Both the position numbers and the translations under genes were made by a program. Shown in pieces: positions 1-9,045 of a stretch of 64,000 bases of DNA. Numbering within the stretch: the stretch's first letter is position 1; every line of letters begins with the position of its first letter. The stretch is from Streptomyces sp. NBC_01264 (GTDB lineage Bacteria > Actinomycetota > Actinomycetes > Streptomycetales > Streptomycetaceae). The notes beneath the pieces are model-generated. The model did not search any database, was not told the DNA's origin, and saw only the letters and a list, made by a program, of their open reading frames with translations. The DNA lies in assembly GCF_026340675.1 (NCBI RefSeq), contig NZ_JAPEOX010000001.1:5766001-5830000 (forward strand), in the 5' to 3' direction.

Positions 1-90
1 CTCGCGGCCCTGATCGGCGCCATCGTGCTGTCCCGCAAGGACACCCCCGACACCGCGCCGCCCGCCACCGACAAGAAGGGGCAGCGCTGA
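1..90 (+). CDS. nuoJ: NADH-quinone oxidoreductase subunit J, C-terminal end (partial)
   Basis: Only the last 29 codons are inside the window. They encode the end of a hydrophobic segment ([11 protein letters not shown]) and a short polar tail, and stop at TGA 88-90. NuoJ is a membrane-arm subunit of proton-pumping complex I. The assignment rests mainly on position: the stop overlaps the ATG of nuoK by one base, as usual in nuo operons. The 5' part lies upstream of the window. Confidence 0.85.
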   Translation, partial: LAALIGAIVLSRKDTPDTAPPATDKKGQR

Positions 91-464
91 TGCACCTCGC
101 CTACCCCGCCGTGCTGGCGGCGCTCCTCTTCTGCACGGGCCTGTACGGAGTGCTCGCCCGCCGCAACGCCATCCTGGTCCTGATGTCCGTCGAGCTGATG
201 CTCAACGCCGTCAACCTCAACCTGGTGGCCTTCGACGTCTGGCTGCGCGACAGCCTGCACGCCGGCCAGGCCCTGACCCTCTTCACCATCGCCATCGCCG
301 CCGCCGAGATCGGCATCGGCCTCGCGATCGTGCTGATGGTCTACCGCAACCGGGGCACCGCGGACGTCGACCGCCTGCGCGACACCGCCGAGGGCCACGA
401 GCCGGACGGCTTTGCCTCCGACAGTGCGCACAGCGCGAACCCTGCGACCGGAGCCGCCGCGTGA
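90..464 (+). CDS. nuoK: NADH-quinone oxidoreductase subunit K
   Basis: This 124-residue membrane subunit of complex I has three transmembrane helices (about residues 3-22, 28-50 and 62-85). The family signature is visible as the conserved [17 protein letters not shown] helix, whose Glu is needed for proton pumping, followed by the conserved [12 protein letters not shown] helix with its Glu. E. coli NuoK is about 100 residues. Here there is an extra polar tail of about 25 residues ([16 protein letters not shown]...), a feature I associate with actinobacterial versions. The gene overlaps nuoJ by 1 bp and nuoL by 4 bp, so translation is probably coupled. Confidence 0.96.
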   Translation: MHLAYPAVLAALLFCTGLYGVLARRNAILVLMSVELMLNAVNLNLVAFDVWLRDSLHAGQALTLFTIAIAAAEIGIGLAIVLMVYRNRGTADVDRLRDTAEGHEPDGFASDSAHSANPATGAAA

Positions 465-2512
465 GCACCCCGACCCTCGCCGTACTGGTCCCCCTCCTGC
501 CCTTCCTGGGCGCGCTGACGGGACTGCTGTTCGGCCGCACCGCCCCCGGCTTCGTCAAGCCGCTCGCCGTCCTGCCGACGCTGGCCGCCGCCGTCCTCGC
601 GGTCCTGGTCGCCTTCCGCCAGGGCGGCGGCAAGGCGATCGACACGGCGACCGAGCTGACCCCGACCGGCTCGGTACCCATCGAGCTCTCGCTCCACCTG
701 GACGGTTTCGCCGTCATGGTGGCCGTCCTCGTCGGCCTCGTCGCCACCTGTGTGCAGATCTACTCGACGGCGTACCTGCGCGAGGACCCGCGCTACCCGT
801 CCTACGCCGCTCTGGTCTCACTGTTCACCTCCGCCATGCTGCTCGTCGTCTACTCCGGCGACCTGATGGTGCTGTTGGTCGGCTGGGAGGTCATGGGCAT
901 CTGCTCGTACTTCCTGGTCGGCCACTACTGGGAGACCGAGGCGGCCCGATCCGCCTCCCTGAAGGCCTTCCTCGTCACCAAGCTGGGCGACGTCCCCTTC
1001 CTCATCGGTCTGTTCGCGCTCGCCACCGACGCCGGGTCCTTCCGGATCACCAAGATCCTGGGCACCGTCGCCGCGGGCGGACTCGACCACCCGACGCTGA
1101 TCGCGCTCCTCCTGCTCGCCGGAGTCGCGGGCAAGTCCGCGCAGTTCCCGCTGCACACCTGGCTCCCGGACGCCATGGCGGGCCCCACCCCGGTCTCCGC
1201 ACTGATCCACGCCGCGACGATGGTCGCCGCCGGCGTCTACTTCGTCGCCCGCCTCCTCCCCGTCTTCGCGGCTTCCCGGGCCGCGCTGGTGGTCCTGGCC
1301 GTCATGGCGGCCGTCACGATGGTCGGCTCCGCCCTCGCCGCCCTGGCCCAGGACGACATCAAGCGGGTGCTCGCCTACTCCACGATCGGCCAGCTCGGCT
1401 ACATGACCGGGGCCCTGGCCGTCGGCGACCGCGCGGCCGCCGTCTTCCACCTCCTGTCGCACGGCGCCTTCAAGGCGCTCCTGTTCCTCGGCGCCGGCGT
1501 GATCATCCACGCCGCGGGGACGAACTCCCTGGCCGCCATGTCCCGCATGGACGGCCTGGCCAAGCGCATCCCCGACGCCTTCTGGACGATGACGATCGCG
1601 CTGCTCGCGCTCGCCGCCTTCCCGCCCTTCGCCGGCTTCTTCTCCAAGGAAGCCGTCCTCGTCGCCGCCGAGCACACCGCCGGCGGCCACTCGGAGTTGG
1701 CCCCGAGCGCGGCCGGCTGGGTGGTCCTCGTCGCGGGTGTGCTGACCGCCCTGCTCACCGCCGCCTACGCCACCCGGCTGTGGCTGATGGCCTTCCGAGG
1801 CCGGGGAACCGCCGCCCCCGACCACGGCAAGGAGCCCGTCGCCATGACCGGCGTGCTGTGGCTGCTGGCCGTCCCGTCCGTGGGCTTCGGCCTGCTGGCC
1901 GGACCCCTCTCCGACTTCTTCGACGGCCGCGAGCTCACCCCGTCGCTGACCACCTCGGTCCTCGGCACGGGCGCCGCCGCAGTCGGCGCCGTGCTCACCT
2001 ACGCCCTGTGGCAGCGCGCCCAGGCCCAGGCCGCCCGGCCCGGGGCCGCCCCGGCTGCCGCCGCCGGAGTCGGCACCCGCACCGCCGGAGCGCCCGCCAC
2101 CACCGCGGTGTCCGCGGCCGTCGCCGCCGCCGAATCCGCCGCCGAGAGCCCGGAAGTCGCCGAGGTCACCCACGATCACCCGGTCGTTTCCACGGCCCCC
2201 GCCGCCGACCCCGGCCGCGCGCTGCTCGGCCCGCTGCACCGGCACGCCGCCGTCGGCTTCCACCTCGACGCCGTCTACGACCGCCTGTTCGTCCGCCCCG
2301 TCCGAGCCGCCGCAGCCCTCGTACGCTTCCTCGACCGCGAGGTCGTGGATTCGTACGTCCGTGGCGCGGGCCTCGGCCCCCGGCTGCTCGGCGGCCTCGT
2401 CCGCCGCGCCCAGACCGGCAACGTGCAGAGCTACCTGAGCGCCCTGCTCGCCGGCGCCGTGGTCCTGGCGATCGCCACCGCCGTCCTCGCCAACGTCAAC
2501 GCCGGATCGTGA
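461..2512 (+). CDS. nuoL: NADH-quinone oxidoreductase subunit L
   Basis: NuoL is the largest antiporter-like subunit of the complex I membrane arm and carries the lateral helix. The protein is 683 residues, against about 613 in E. coli. The Mrp-type core is clear: [17 protein letters not shown] near residue 140, [24 protein letters not shown] near 235, and [18 protein letters not shown] near 300. An Ala-rich, low-complexity insertion of about 70 residues (around 515-590) precedes the C-terminal helix and accounts for the extra length. The GTG start at 461 overlaps the nuoK stop by 4 bp. Proton-channel Lys/Glu residues are present in the core helices. Confidence 0.96.
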   Translation: MSTPTLAVLVPLLPFLGALTGLLFGRTAPGFVKPLAVLPTLAAAVLAVLVAFRQGGGKAIDTATELTPTGSVPIELSLHLDGFAVMVAVLVGLVATCVQIYSTAYLREDPRYPSYAALVSLFTSAMLLVVYSGDLMVLLVGWEVMGICSYFLVGHYWETEAARSASLKAFLVTKLGDVPFLIGLFALATDAGSFRITKILGTVAAGGLDHPTLIALLLLAGVAGKSAQFPLHTWLPDAMAGPTPVSALIHAATMVAAGVYFVARLLPVFAASRAALVVLAVMAAVTMVGSALAALAQDDIKRVLAYSTIGQLGYMTGALAVGDRAAAVFHLLSHGAFKALLFLGAGVIIHAAGTNSLAAMSRMDGLAKRIPDAFWTMTIALLALAAFPPFAGFFSKEAVLVAAEHTAGGHSELAPSAAGWVVLVAGVLTALLTAAYATRLWLMAFRGRGTAAPDHGKEPVAMTGVLWLLAVPSVGFGLLAGPLSDFFDGRELTPSLTTSVLGTGAAAVGAVLTYALWQRAQAQAARPGAAPAAAAGVGTRTAGAPATTAVSAAVAAAESAAESPEVAEVTHDHPVVSTAPAADPGRALLGPLHRHAAVGFHLDAVYDRLFVRPVRAAAALVRFLDREVVDSYVRGAGLGPRLLGGLVRRAQTGNVQSYLSALLAGAVVLAIATAVLANVNAGS

Positions 2513-2526
2513 GCCGTGAGTCAGCC

Positions 2527-4119
2527 GTGATTGATATCAGCCCGTCCGTGATGCAGTTCCTTCTGGCGTTCGTCGTGGCCGGCCCGCTCGTCGGCGCCGT
2601 CGCCGCCCTCCTGCCGGCCCCGCCCGGACTGAAGGGCAAGAGCCCCGAACAGGCCGTACTGCGCCACGGCGTGACCGTGACCGGTGCCATCCTCGCCGCG
2701 GCGATCGTCCTCGCCGTGGGCTTCGACCACGACGCCCCGTCCCGCTTCCAGGCGACGACGGACATCAGCTGGATCCAGGCCCTGAACGTCCGGATCCACC
2801 TCGGCATCGACGGCATCTCGCTCCCCCTCCTCCTGATGACCGCGCTGCTGTTCTTCCTCTGCGCGCTCTACAGCTACTTCAAGCTCCCCGCGGGCCCCTC
2901 CGCGAAGGCCTTCGTCGCCCTGCTCCTGGTCCTGGAGTCCGGCACCCTCGCCACCTTCGCCGTCCTCGACCTGCTGCTGTTCTTCCTCGCCTTCGAGATG
3001 GTCCTCATCCCGATGTACTTCCTCATCGCCCGCTGGGGCGGTGCTCAGCGGCAGGCAGCCGCCTGGAAGTTCATCCTCTACACCCTCCTCGGCTCCGTGG
3101 TGATGCTGCTCGGCCTGCTGCTGATCGGCCTGAACAGCGGCACCTTCGACATGGTGGCACTCGCCTCCGACAACGGCCGCGAACTGTCCCACACCACCCA
3201 GGTCCTGGCCGTTCTCGCCATCGGGATCGGCCTCGCCGTGAAGACCCCGATGTGGCCGCTGCACAGCTGGCTGCCGGACGCCCACACGGCCGCCCCCACC
3301 GTCGGTTCCGTCCTCCTCGCGGGCCTCCTGCTGAAGATGGGCACCTACGGGTTCGTCCGGATCCTGCTGCCCGCCACCCCCGACGGCATGGCCACCTTCG
3401 CCCCGTACCTGGGTGCCTTCGCCGCCGTCGGCATCGTCTACGGGTCCCTGGCCTGCCTCGCCCTCGCCCGCAAGGGAAACAAGGGCGACCTCAAGCGCCT
3501 CATCGCGTACTCCTCCGTCGGCCACATGGGCTTCGTCCTCCTCGGCATCGCGTCCATGACCCCCACCGGCGTGAACGGCGCGCTGTTCGCCAACGTCGCG
3601 CACGGTCTGATCACCGGCCTTCTCTTCTTTCTTGTCGGTTCGCTCAAAGACCGTTACAACACGGCCGATCTCGACACCCTCGCCGGAGCCACCGGAGCGG
3701 CCCTCTACGGCCGCGCACCCCGCTTCGGAGCCCTCCTCGCCTTCGCCGCCATCGCCTCGCTCGGCCTCCCCGGCCTGGCCGGTTTCTGGGGCGAGATGCT
3801 GGCGCTCTTCGGTGCGTTCGACCCCGCCGAGGGCCTGTCGCGGCCCGCGTTCCTCACGTACACGGCCGTCGGCGCGTTCGGCACCCTGCTCACCGCCGCC
3901 TATCTTCTGATCGTCGTACGGCGGGTGTGCATGGGCGACCCGAAGGCCGCGCGCGAAAGCGCCGCCGCCCCGGTGGTCCTCGCGGACATCCAGCGCTACG
4001 AGTACGCCGCCTGGTCACCGCTCGTCGCCCTCACCCTCCTCGCCGGCCTGTGGCCCGCGGTCCTCCTCGGCCTCACCGACCCGGCCGTCCAGAAGCTCCT
4101 CGCCGGAGGGAACTCATGA
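2527..4119 (+). CDS. nuoM: NADH-quinone oxidoreductase subunit M
   Basis: NuoM is the second antiporter-like proton-pumping subunit of complex I, with about 14 transmembrane helices; this one is 530 residues from the chosen start. Diagnostic blocks are FLAFEMVLIPMYFLIARWGG (residues about 150-170), KTPMWPLHSWLPDAHTAAPT with VGSVLLAGLLLKMGTYG, and DLKRLIAYSSVGHMGFVLLG. The frame is open far upstream, but that region is only a shadow of nuoL. I chose GTG 2527 because a GAG-containing weak Shine-Dalgarno lies about 6 nt before it. GTG 2509, which overlaps the nuoL stop by 4 bp, is an alternative that would add six residues. It overlaps nuoN by 4 bp. Confidence 0.94.
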   Translation: MIDISPSVMQFLLAFVVAGPLVGAVAALLPAPPGLKGKSPEQAVLRHGVTVTGAILAAAIVLAVGFDHDAPSRFQATTDISWIQALNVRIHLGIDGISLPLLLMTALLFFLCALYSYFKLPAGPSAKAFVALLLVLESGTLATFAVLDLLLFFLAFEMVLIPMYFLIARWGGAQRQAAAWKFILYTLLGSVVMLLGLLLIGLNSGTFDMVALASDNGRELSHTTQVLAVLAIGIGLAVKTPMWPLHSWLPDAHTAAPTVGSVLLAGLLLKMGTYGFVRILLPATPDGMATFAPYLGAFAAVGIVYGSLACLALARKGNKGDLKRLIAYSSVGHMGFVLLGIASMTPTGVNGALFANVAHGLITGLLFFLVGSLKDRYNTADLDTLAGATGAALYGRAPRFGALLAFAAIASLGLPGLAGFWGEMLALFGAFDPAEGLSRPAFLTYTAVGAFGTLLTAAYLLIVVRRVCMGDPKAARESAAAPVVLADIQRYEYAAWSPLVALTLLAGLWPAVLLGLTDPAVQKLLAGGNS

Positions 4120-5738
4120 CGGTCCTTCAGCCCCTCGTCCAGCCGCTCGTCCAGCCCCTCGTCATCGCCGCGGCCGGCGCCGACGCGGACACCCCGAGCC
4201 TGGTCCAGTCCGTCGACTGGCTCGCCATCGCGCCGGTCGTCATCACCGCGGCCGTCGGCCTCCTCGTGCTGGTCGCCGACCTCTTCGTACCGGAGCGCCG
4301 CAAGCCGCTGCTCGGCTGGATCTCCGTGGCCGGACTGGCCGCCGCGACCGCCACCCTGCTGCCGCTGCGCGCCGGCGACCGCAGCACCTTCTGCCTCACC
4401 GGCCCCGGCACGGCGGACCCCGCCGCGTGCAGCTACGCCGCCGACCACTTCGCGCTCGTCGTGCAGTTCCTCGTCCTGGGCGGCGCCCTGGTCACCGCAC
4501 TGCTGTCGGTCACCGCCGTCCGCGAGGCGCGCATGCCGGCCGGCGAGTACTGGTTCCTGCTGCTCTCCTCCGCTGCCGGGGCGGCCCTGCTGCCCGCCTC
4601 CCGCGACCTCGCCACCCTGATCGTGGCCCTCGAAGTCGCCTCGCTGCCCGCATTCGCCCTCGTCGGCATGCGCCGCGGTGACCGGCTCTCCTCCGAGGCC
4701 GCCCTCAAGTTCTTCCTGTCCTCCGTCACTGCCACCGCCGTGTCCCTGATGGGCGTCAGCTTCGTCTACGCAGCCACCGGCTCCCTGCACCTCACCCAGG
4801 TCGCCGACCGGCTCGAGGACGTCCCCGGGCAGCTCGACACCCTCGCCATGGCCGGCGTCGCGCTCACCCTGGTCGGCTTCGCCTTCAAGACGGCCGCCGT
4901 CCCCTTCCACTTCTGGGTCCCGGACACCTACGTCGGCGCCCCGCTGCCCGTCGCCGGATACCTGTCGGTCATCGGCAAGGCCGTCGGCTTCACCGGCCTC
5001 ATCCTCGTCACCGTGATCGCCTTCCCGGCGTACTCCGACGTCTGGGGCCCGGCCCTCGCCGTGCTCGCCGCGCTCACCATGACCCTCGGCAACGCGGCCG
5101 CCCTGCGCCAGTCCGCGGACCGGCCGGGCGGCGCCGTACGGCTGCTCGCCTGGTCCTCCGTGGGCCAGGCCGGCTACCTGCTGGTCCCGGTCGCGGCCGC
5201 CGCCTACGCCGGCCGCGACCAGATCGGCTCCACGGTCGCCTACGCCCTCATGTACGCCGCCGTGAACCTCGGCGCCTTCGCCGTGGCCGCCCTGGTGGCC
5301 CGTACGAAGCCGCTGCACCGGCTCTCCGACTACCGGGGCCTGTACGCCGAGAGCCCGCTCGCCGCCCTCGCGATGGCCTTCTTCCTGCTCTGCCTGGCCG
5401 GTCTGCCGCCGGGCATCATCGGGCTCTTCGCCAAGGTCACCGTCTTCCGTTCGGCGGTCGACGCCGGGCTGGGCTGGCTCGCCGTGGTCATGGCCGTCAA
5501 CGTCGTCGTCGCGCTGTACTACTACCTGCGCTGGACCGCCCTGCTCTTCCGCACTCCCGAGGGGGACACGGCGCAGGACGGCGCCCAGGAGGGCGCACAC
5601 GGGGGCGCGCAGCCCCGTACGGGCACCCCCTGGCCGGTCACGGCGGCCATCGTGCTCACCGCGGCCACGGCCCTGGTCCTCTCGGGTGCCCCGCAGCTCG
5701 TCCTGCGCTTCGCCACGGGCAGCCTCTTCCCGCTGTAG
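4116..5738 (+). CDS. nuoN: NADH-quinone oxidoreductase subunit N
   Basis: NuoN is the third antiporter-like subunit and the last gene of the nuo operon; it has 540 residues and about 14 helices. Core motifs include ALKFFLSSVTATAVSLMG, AFKTAAVPFHFWVPDTYVGAPLPVAGYLSV and LAWSSVGQAGYLLVP. The ATG start overlaps the nuoM stop by 4 bp and has a strong GGAGGG ribosome-binding site 5 nt upstream. The N-terminus contains a small internal repeat (LQPLVQPLVQPLV) from a 12-bp DNA repeat, which looks like a local expansion rather than a family feature. Confidence 0.96.
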   Translation: MTVLQPLVQPLVQPLVIAAAGADADTPSLVQSVDWLAIAPVVITAAVGLLVLVADLFVPERRKPLLGWISVAGLAAATATLLPLRAGDRSTFCLTGPGTADPAACSYAADHFALVVQFLVLGGALVTALLSVTAVREARMPAGEYWFLLLSSAAGAALLPASRDLATLIVALEVASLPAFALVGMRRGDRLSSEAALKFFLSSVTATAVSLMGVSFVYAATGSLHLTQVADRLEDVPGQLDTLAMAGVALTLVGFAFKTAAVPFHFWVPDTYVGAPLPVAGYLSVIGKAVGFTGLILVTVIAFPAYSDVWGPALAVLAALTMTLGNAAALRQSADRPGGAVRLLAWSSVGQAGYLLVPVAAAAYAGRDQIGSTVAYALMYAAVNLGAFAVAALVARTKPLHRLSDYRGLYAESPLAALAMAFFLLCLAGLPPGIIGLFAKVTVFRSAVDAGLGWLAVVMAVNVVVALYYYLRWTALLFRTPEGDTAQDGAQEGAHGGAQPRTGTPWPVTAAIVLTAATALVLSGAPQLVLRFATGSLFPL

Positions 5739-6059
5739 AGCCGCCGGCGGAGTCCTCCTGGAGGGATGCCCGAGCCCGGCCGGAGTCGTGCCGGAGCACC
5801 GCCGGAGCCCCGCCGGAGCCGCGCCGGGCCCGGTCGGAGCCGTGCCCGCCCGCGCGCCCGTAACCCGTACGGCCTAACGCGCACCGCGCCCGCCACAGTC
5901 CCGCCCCCCGGCCCACCGGGGCGGCGGGGACGGGCGTACCCGGGGAACCTGCCGCCCTCACCTCGCGTTGACCAGGAAGGAAGGGTCCACTGGACCGTAG
6001 GCCCTCCGATCCCCAGATCCTGGACGGGTCCCCCTGCCGCACCACTTGGAGGGCGCACC
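5739..6059. other. nuoN-htpX intergenic region with degenerate GCCGGAG repeats
   Basis: No gene is supported in these 321 bases. Positions about 5776-5842 carry a degenerate short repeat (GCCGGAG/GCCGGAGC, roughly 7-10 bp spacing) that gives a biased open frame running into htpX, but it lacks a ribosome-binding site and known homology. The rest is very GC-rich. A TTGACC hexamer at about 5969 could be a -35 element, but no convincing -10 follows at normal spacing. Confidence 0.6.
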
Positions 6060-6923
6060 GTGCACCGCCGGCACAACGGGCTGAAGACCGCCGTACTCCT
6101 CGGTGGTCTGTCGGCCCTCATCATCCTCATCGGAAGCTTCTTCGGCCGGGGCGGCCTGATCGTCGCCGTCCTCGTGGCCCTCGGGACCAACGCCTACGCG
6201 TACTGGAACAGCGACAAGCTGGCTCTACGCGCGATGCGGGCCCGCCCCGTCAGCGAGTTCGAGGCACCCGAGCTCTACCGCATGGTGCGAGAGCTCTCCA
6301 CGTCCGCGCGTCAGCCCATGCCCCGCCTCTACATCTCCCCGACCGAGGCCCCCAACGCCTTCGCCACGGGCCGCAACCCGCGCAACGCCGCGGTCTGCTG
6401 CACCGAGGGCATCCTGCGCATACTCGACGAGCGCGAGCTGCGCGGGGTCATCGGCCACGAACTCAGCCACGTCTACAACCGCGACATCCTCATCTCGTCC
6501 GTCGCGGGCGCACTCGCCTCCGTGATCATGTTCCTGGTCAACTTCGCCTGGCTGATCCCCATCGGCCGCTCCAACGACGACGAGGGTCCGGGCCTCTTCG
6601 GCATGCTGCTGATCATGATCCTGGGCCCGCTGGCGGCCTCCGTGATCCAGCTCGCCATCAGCCGCTCGCGCGAGTACGAGGCGGACGCCTCCGGGGCCCA
6701 GCTCACCGGGGACCCGCTCGCCCTCGCCAGCGCCCTGCGCAAGCTGGACGCCGGCACCAAGCAGCTCCCGTTGCCGCCCGAGCCGCGACTGGAGACCGCG
6801 AGTCACATGATGATCGCCAATCCCTTCCGCCCCGGCGAAGGATTGTCCAAGATGTTTTCCACGCACCCTCCGATGGCCGAGCGCATCGCCCGGCTCGAAC
6901 AGATGGCAGGCCGCAGTCAGTGA
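6060..6923 (+). CDS. htpX: HtpX-type zinc metalloprotease (M48 family)
   Basis: HtpX is an inner-membrane M48 peptidase involved in membrane-protein quality control. The protein has 287 residues, the usual family length. It has two N-terminal transmembrane helices (about 9-28 and 31-48), the zinc motif HELSH at residues 133-137, two more hydrophobic segments (about 150-170 and 180-200), and the third zinc ligand Glu in REYEAD near 205. Conserved [18 protein letters not shown] precedes the active site. GTG 6060 is chosen because GGAGGG lies 6 nt upstream and the length then matches the family, although the frame is open further 5'. The stop overlaps the next gene by 4 bp. Confidence 0.94.
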   Translation: MHRRHNGLKTAVLLGGLSALIILIGSFFGRGGLIVAVLVALGTNAYAYWNSDKLALRAMRARPVSEFEAPELYRMVRELSTSARQPMPRLYISPTEAPNAFATGRNPRNAAVCCTEGILRILDERELRGVIGHELSHVYNRDILISSVAGALASVIMFLVNFAWLIPIGRSNDDEGPGLFGMLLIMILGPLAASVIQLAISRSREYEADASGAQLTGDPLALASALRKLDAGTKQLPLPPEPRLETASHMMIANPFRPGEGLSKMFSTHPPMAERIARLEQMAGRSQ

Positions 6924-7312
6924 AGACCATCCTGAACCTCATTTGGCTCGTCCTCAGCGGAGTCTGGTTGTTCCTGGGCTACTGCCTGGCGGGTGTCATC
7001 CTCTGCATCACCATCATCGGAATCCCCTTCGGCATAGCCTCGTTCCGCATCGCGGTGTACGCCCTGTGGCCCTTCGGGTACACCGCCGTGGAGCGGCGCG
7101 ACGCGGGCGCCGCGTCCTGCGTTGGGAACGTGCTGTGGCTGGTCCTGGCCGGCTGGTGGCTGGCCCTCGGCCACATCGTCACCGGCATCGCGCTGTGCCT
7201 CACGATCATCGGCATCCCGTTCGGCATCGCCAACTTCAAGATGGTCCCGCTCTCCCTGCTCCCGCTGGGCCGCGAGATCGTCCCCACAGACGCCCCGTTC
7301 GCATCGCGCTGA
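6920..7312 (+). CDS. YccF domain-containing membrane protein
   Basis: This 130-residue integral membrane protein has two copies of the YccF domain. Each has a hydrophobic helix followed by the signature [10 protein letters not shown] (residues about 32-41 and 95-104), so it looks like an internal duplication. The YccF family is widespread and its function is not established. The GTG start overlaps the htpX stop by 4 bp, so the two are probably co-translated, hinting at a shared membrane-stress role; that is inference only. Confidence 0.9.
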   Translation: MKTILNLIWLVLSGVWLFLGYCLAGVILCITIIGIPFGIASFRIAVYALWPFGYTAVERRDAGAASCVGNVLWLVLAGWWLALGHIVTGIALCLTIIGIPFGIANFKMVPLSLLPLGREIVPTDAPFASR

Positions 7313-7414
7313 TCCGGGTCGGGCCCGGAGCAGGTTCATCCGCTCGTATTAAGGTTCCGGGTTGCGGACGAGTGGCGCGGACGAGCGGCACGCACAACGG
7401 GCAGGGAAGAACCG

Positions 7415-8422
7415 ATGTCGACTGAGCCCTCTGAGCCCTCTGAGCCTTTCGAGTTCTCCGAGCCCTCCATGACCCTCTCGGTGGTCGTGCCGATGTACAA
7501 CGAGGAGGACGCGCTGCCGGCCCTGGTCGGCAGGCTGCGTCCGGCACTCGACTCCATGGCCATCCGCTACGAGGTCGTCGCCGTCGACGACGGCAGCAAG
7601 GACCGCACCGCGGAGCTGCTCACCGAGTTCCAGGCCAAATGGCCCGAGCTGCGCATCGTCCGGCTGCGCGGGAACTCCGGCCACCAGGCCGCCCTCACCG
7701 CGGGCCTGCACAGCGCCTCGGGCGCGTACGTGGCCAGCATCGACGCGGACCTCCAGGACCCGCCGGAGAAGATCCCGGAGATGCTCGACCTGGCCCGCGC
7801 GGACGGCCTCGACATCGTCTACGGGGTCCGGGCCGACCGGAGCACCGACACCGGGTTCAAGCGCCACACGGCCGGCGCGTACTACTGGCTGGTGCGCCGC
7901 CTGGTCGGCAAGCAGGTGCCCGCGCAGGCGGGCGACTTCCGGCTGCTCAGCCGCGCGGCGGTCGACGCGGTTAAGGCGATGCCCGACCAGCACCAGGTGT
8001 ACCGACTGCTCGTGCCGTGGCTCGGCTTCCCCAGCGGCCAGGTCACCTACCAGCGCGAGGAGCGCGTGGCGGGCGAGACCAAGTACCCGCTGAGCAAGAT
8101 GCTCCGGCTCGGCGTCGACAGCGTCATCAACTTCTCCGCCGCACCGCTGCGCCTGGCGACCTGGCTGGGCGTGGCCAGCTTCTTCGGCTGCCTGCTGATG
8201 GTGGGCGCCACCCTGGCGATCTACCTGAAGGGCGAGACCGTCCCCGGCTGGACCTCGCTGTTCATCGTGATGCTGTTCCTCGGCGGAGTGCAGCTGATCT
8301 GCGTCGGCCTGCTCGGCGAGTACATCGGCCGCATTTACACGGCGGTCCAGCGCCGGCCCACTTTCTTCGTCGGGTACGACTCGCACGCCGACGCCGCGAA
8401 CGCGGAGCGCCAAGCGGACTAA
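7415..8422 (+). CDS. Family 2 glycosyltransferase, polyprenyl-phosphate glycosyl transferase type
   Basis: The protein has 335 residues. An N-terminal GT-A domain (VVVPMYNEEDALPAL near 23-37, VDDGSKDRT near 58, DADLQDPPEKI near 110) is followed by two C-terminal transmembrane helices (about 240-262 and 272-294). This arrangement matches DPM1/GtrB-like enzymes that load a sugar from a nucleotide donor onto a polyprenyl phosphate at the membrane. The donor sugar cannot be read from sequence. The first 18 residues are a Ser-Glu-Pro repeat encoded by a 9-bp direct repeat. ATG 7415 has an AGGGAAG-type ribosome-binding site; ATG 7469 is an alternative start without the repeat. Confidence 0.9.
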   Translation: MSTEPSEPSEPFEFSEPSMTLSVVVPMYNEEDALPALVGRLRPALDSMAIRYEVVAVDDGSKDRTAELLTEFQAKWPELRIVRLRGNSGHQAALTAGLHSASGAYVASIDADLQDPPEKIPEMLDLARADGLDIVYGVRADRSTDTGFKRHTAGAYYWLVRRLVGKQVPAQAGDFRLLSRAAVDAVKAMPDQHQVYRLLVPWLGFPSGQVTYQREERVAGETKYPLSKMLRLGVDSVINFSAAPLRLATWLGVASFFGCLLMVGATLAIYLKGETVPGWTSLFIVMLFLGGVQLICVGLLGEYIGRIYTAVQRRPTFFVGYDSHADAANAERQAD

Positions 8423-8499
8423 GGCTGCCCCTCAGCCCGGTACGGCGGGTGAAATCGCAGGTCAGGGCAATTGTCAGTGGGGGGTGTCACTCTGTGTGC

Positions 8500-9045
8500 A
8501 TGGATGACATCGAGCAGTTGCTGAAGCAAGTCGCCGGCCGCGCGCGCAGCTCCGGGCAGGGGCGGTTCGCGGCCACCGGCACCCTGACCGCGCCCCTCCC
8601 GGCGCCCCTGGCCCCCGCGGAGCTGCACCGGGCCGAAGCCGCCCTGGGCTTCGCCCTGCCACCGCTCCTCGCGGCCCTCCACACCCGCGTGGCGGACGGC
8701 GGCTTCGGCCCCGAGTACGGCCTGCTGCCCCTGGAGCGCGCCGTCGCCGAATACACCGCGATGCGCGCGTCGGCCTGGCGCTGGCCCGAGGGCGTCCTGC
8801 CCATAGCCGACTTCGGATGCGCCCTGCGCGCCTGCGTGGACTGCCGCTCGGAATCCGCCCAAGTCCTGCTGTTCGAACCTAACTCGGGTGATCCGGAGCT
8901 CGCCTGGTTCCTGGAATCGCCGGCGCTCGCCGACTGGCTGCGCGGCTGGCTCGACGGCAGCGCCTGGTTCAGCGAGGAATCGGGGGCGGGGGAGGAGTGG
9001 GACCTGGAGCTCACCCCCTGGGCGGGCTTCAGAGCCCGGGTGTGA
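8500..9045 (+). CDS. SMI1/KNR4 (SUKH)-like protein
   Basis: This 181-residue soluble protein has the general pattern of the SUKH superfamily: LAPAELHRAEAALGFALPPLLAALHTRVADGGFGPEYGLLPL near residues 38-80, then a GVLPIADFGCALRACVDC segment and LAWFLESPALADWLRGWLDG near the end. SUKH proteins are often immunity proteins against contact-dependent toxins, but solitary housekeeping members are common and no toxin gene is adjacent. The start is uncertain: ATG 8500 gives the natural N-terminus MDDIEQLLKQ, while GTG 8494 sits better relative to the G-rich stretch upstream. The last 17 bp overlap the 3' end of the opposite-strand permease gene. Confidence 0.8.
   Translation: MDDIEQLLKQVAGRARSSGQGRFAATGTLTAPLPAPLAPAELHRAEAALGFALPPLLAALHTRVADGGFGPEYGLLPLERAVAEYTAMRASAWRWPEGVLPIADFGCALRACVDCRSESAQVLLFEPNSGDPELAWFLESPALADWLRGWLDGSAWFSEESGAGEEWDLELTPWAGFRARV

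Noticed and set aside
412..2526. Very long plus-strand frame leading into nuoM
   Set aside because: Upstream of about 2509 it is an out-of-frame reading of nuoL (Arg/Pro-rich). Only the nuoM part matches a family.
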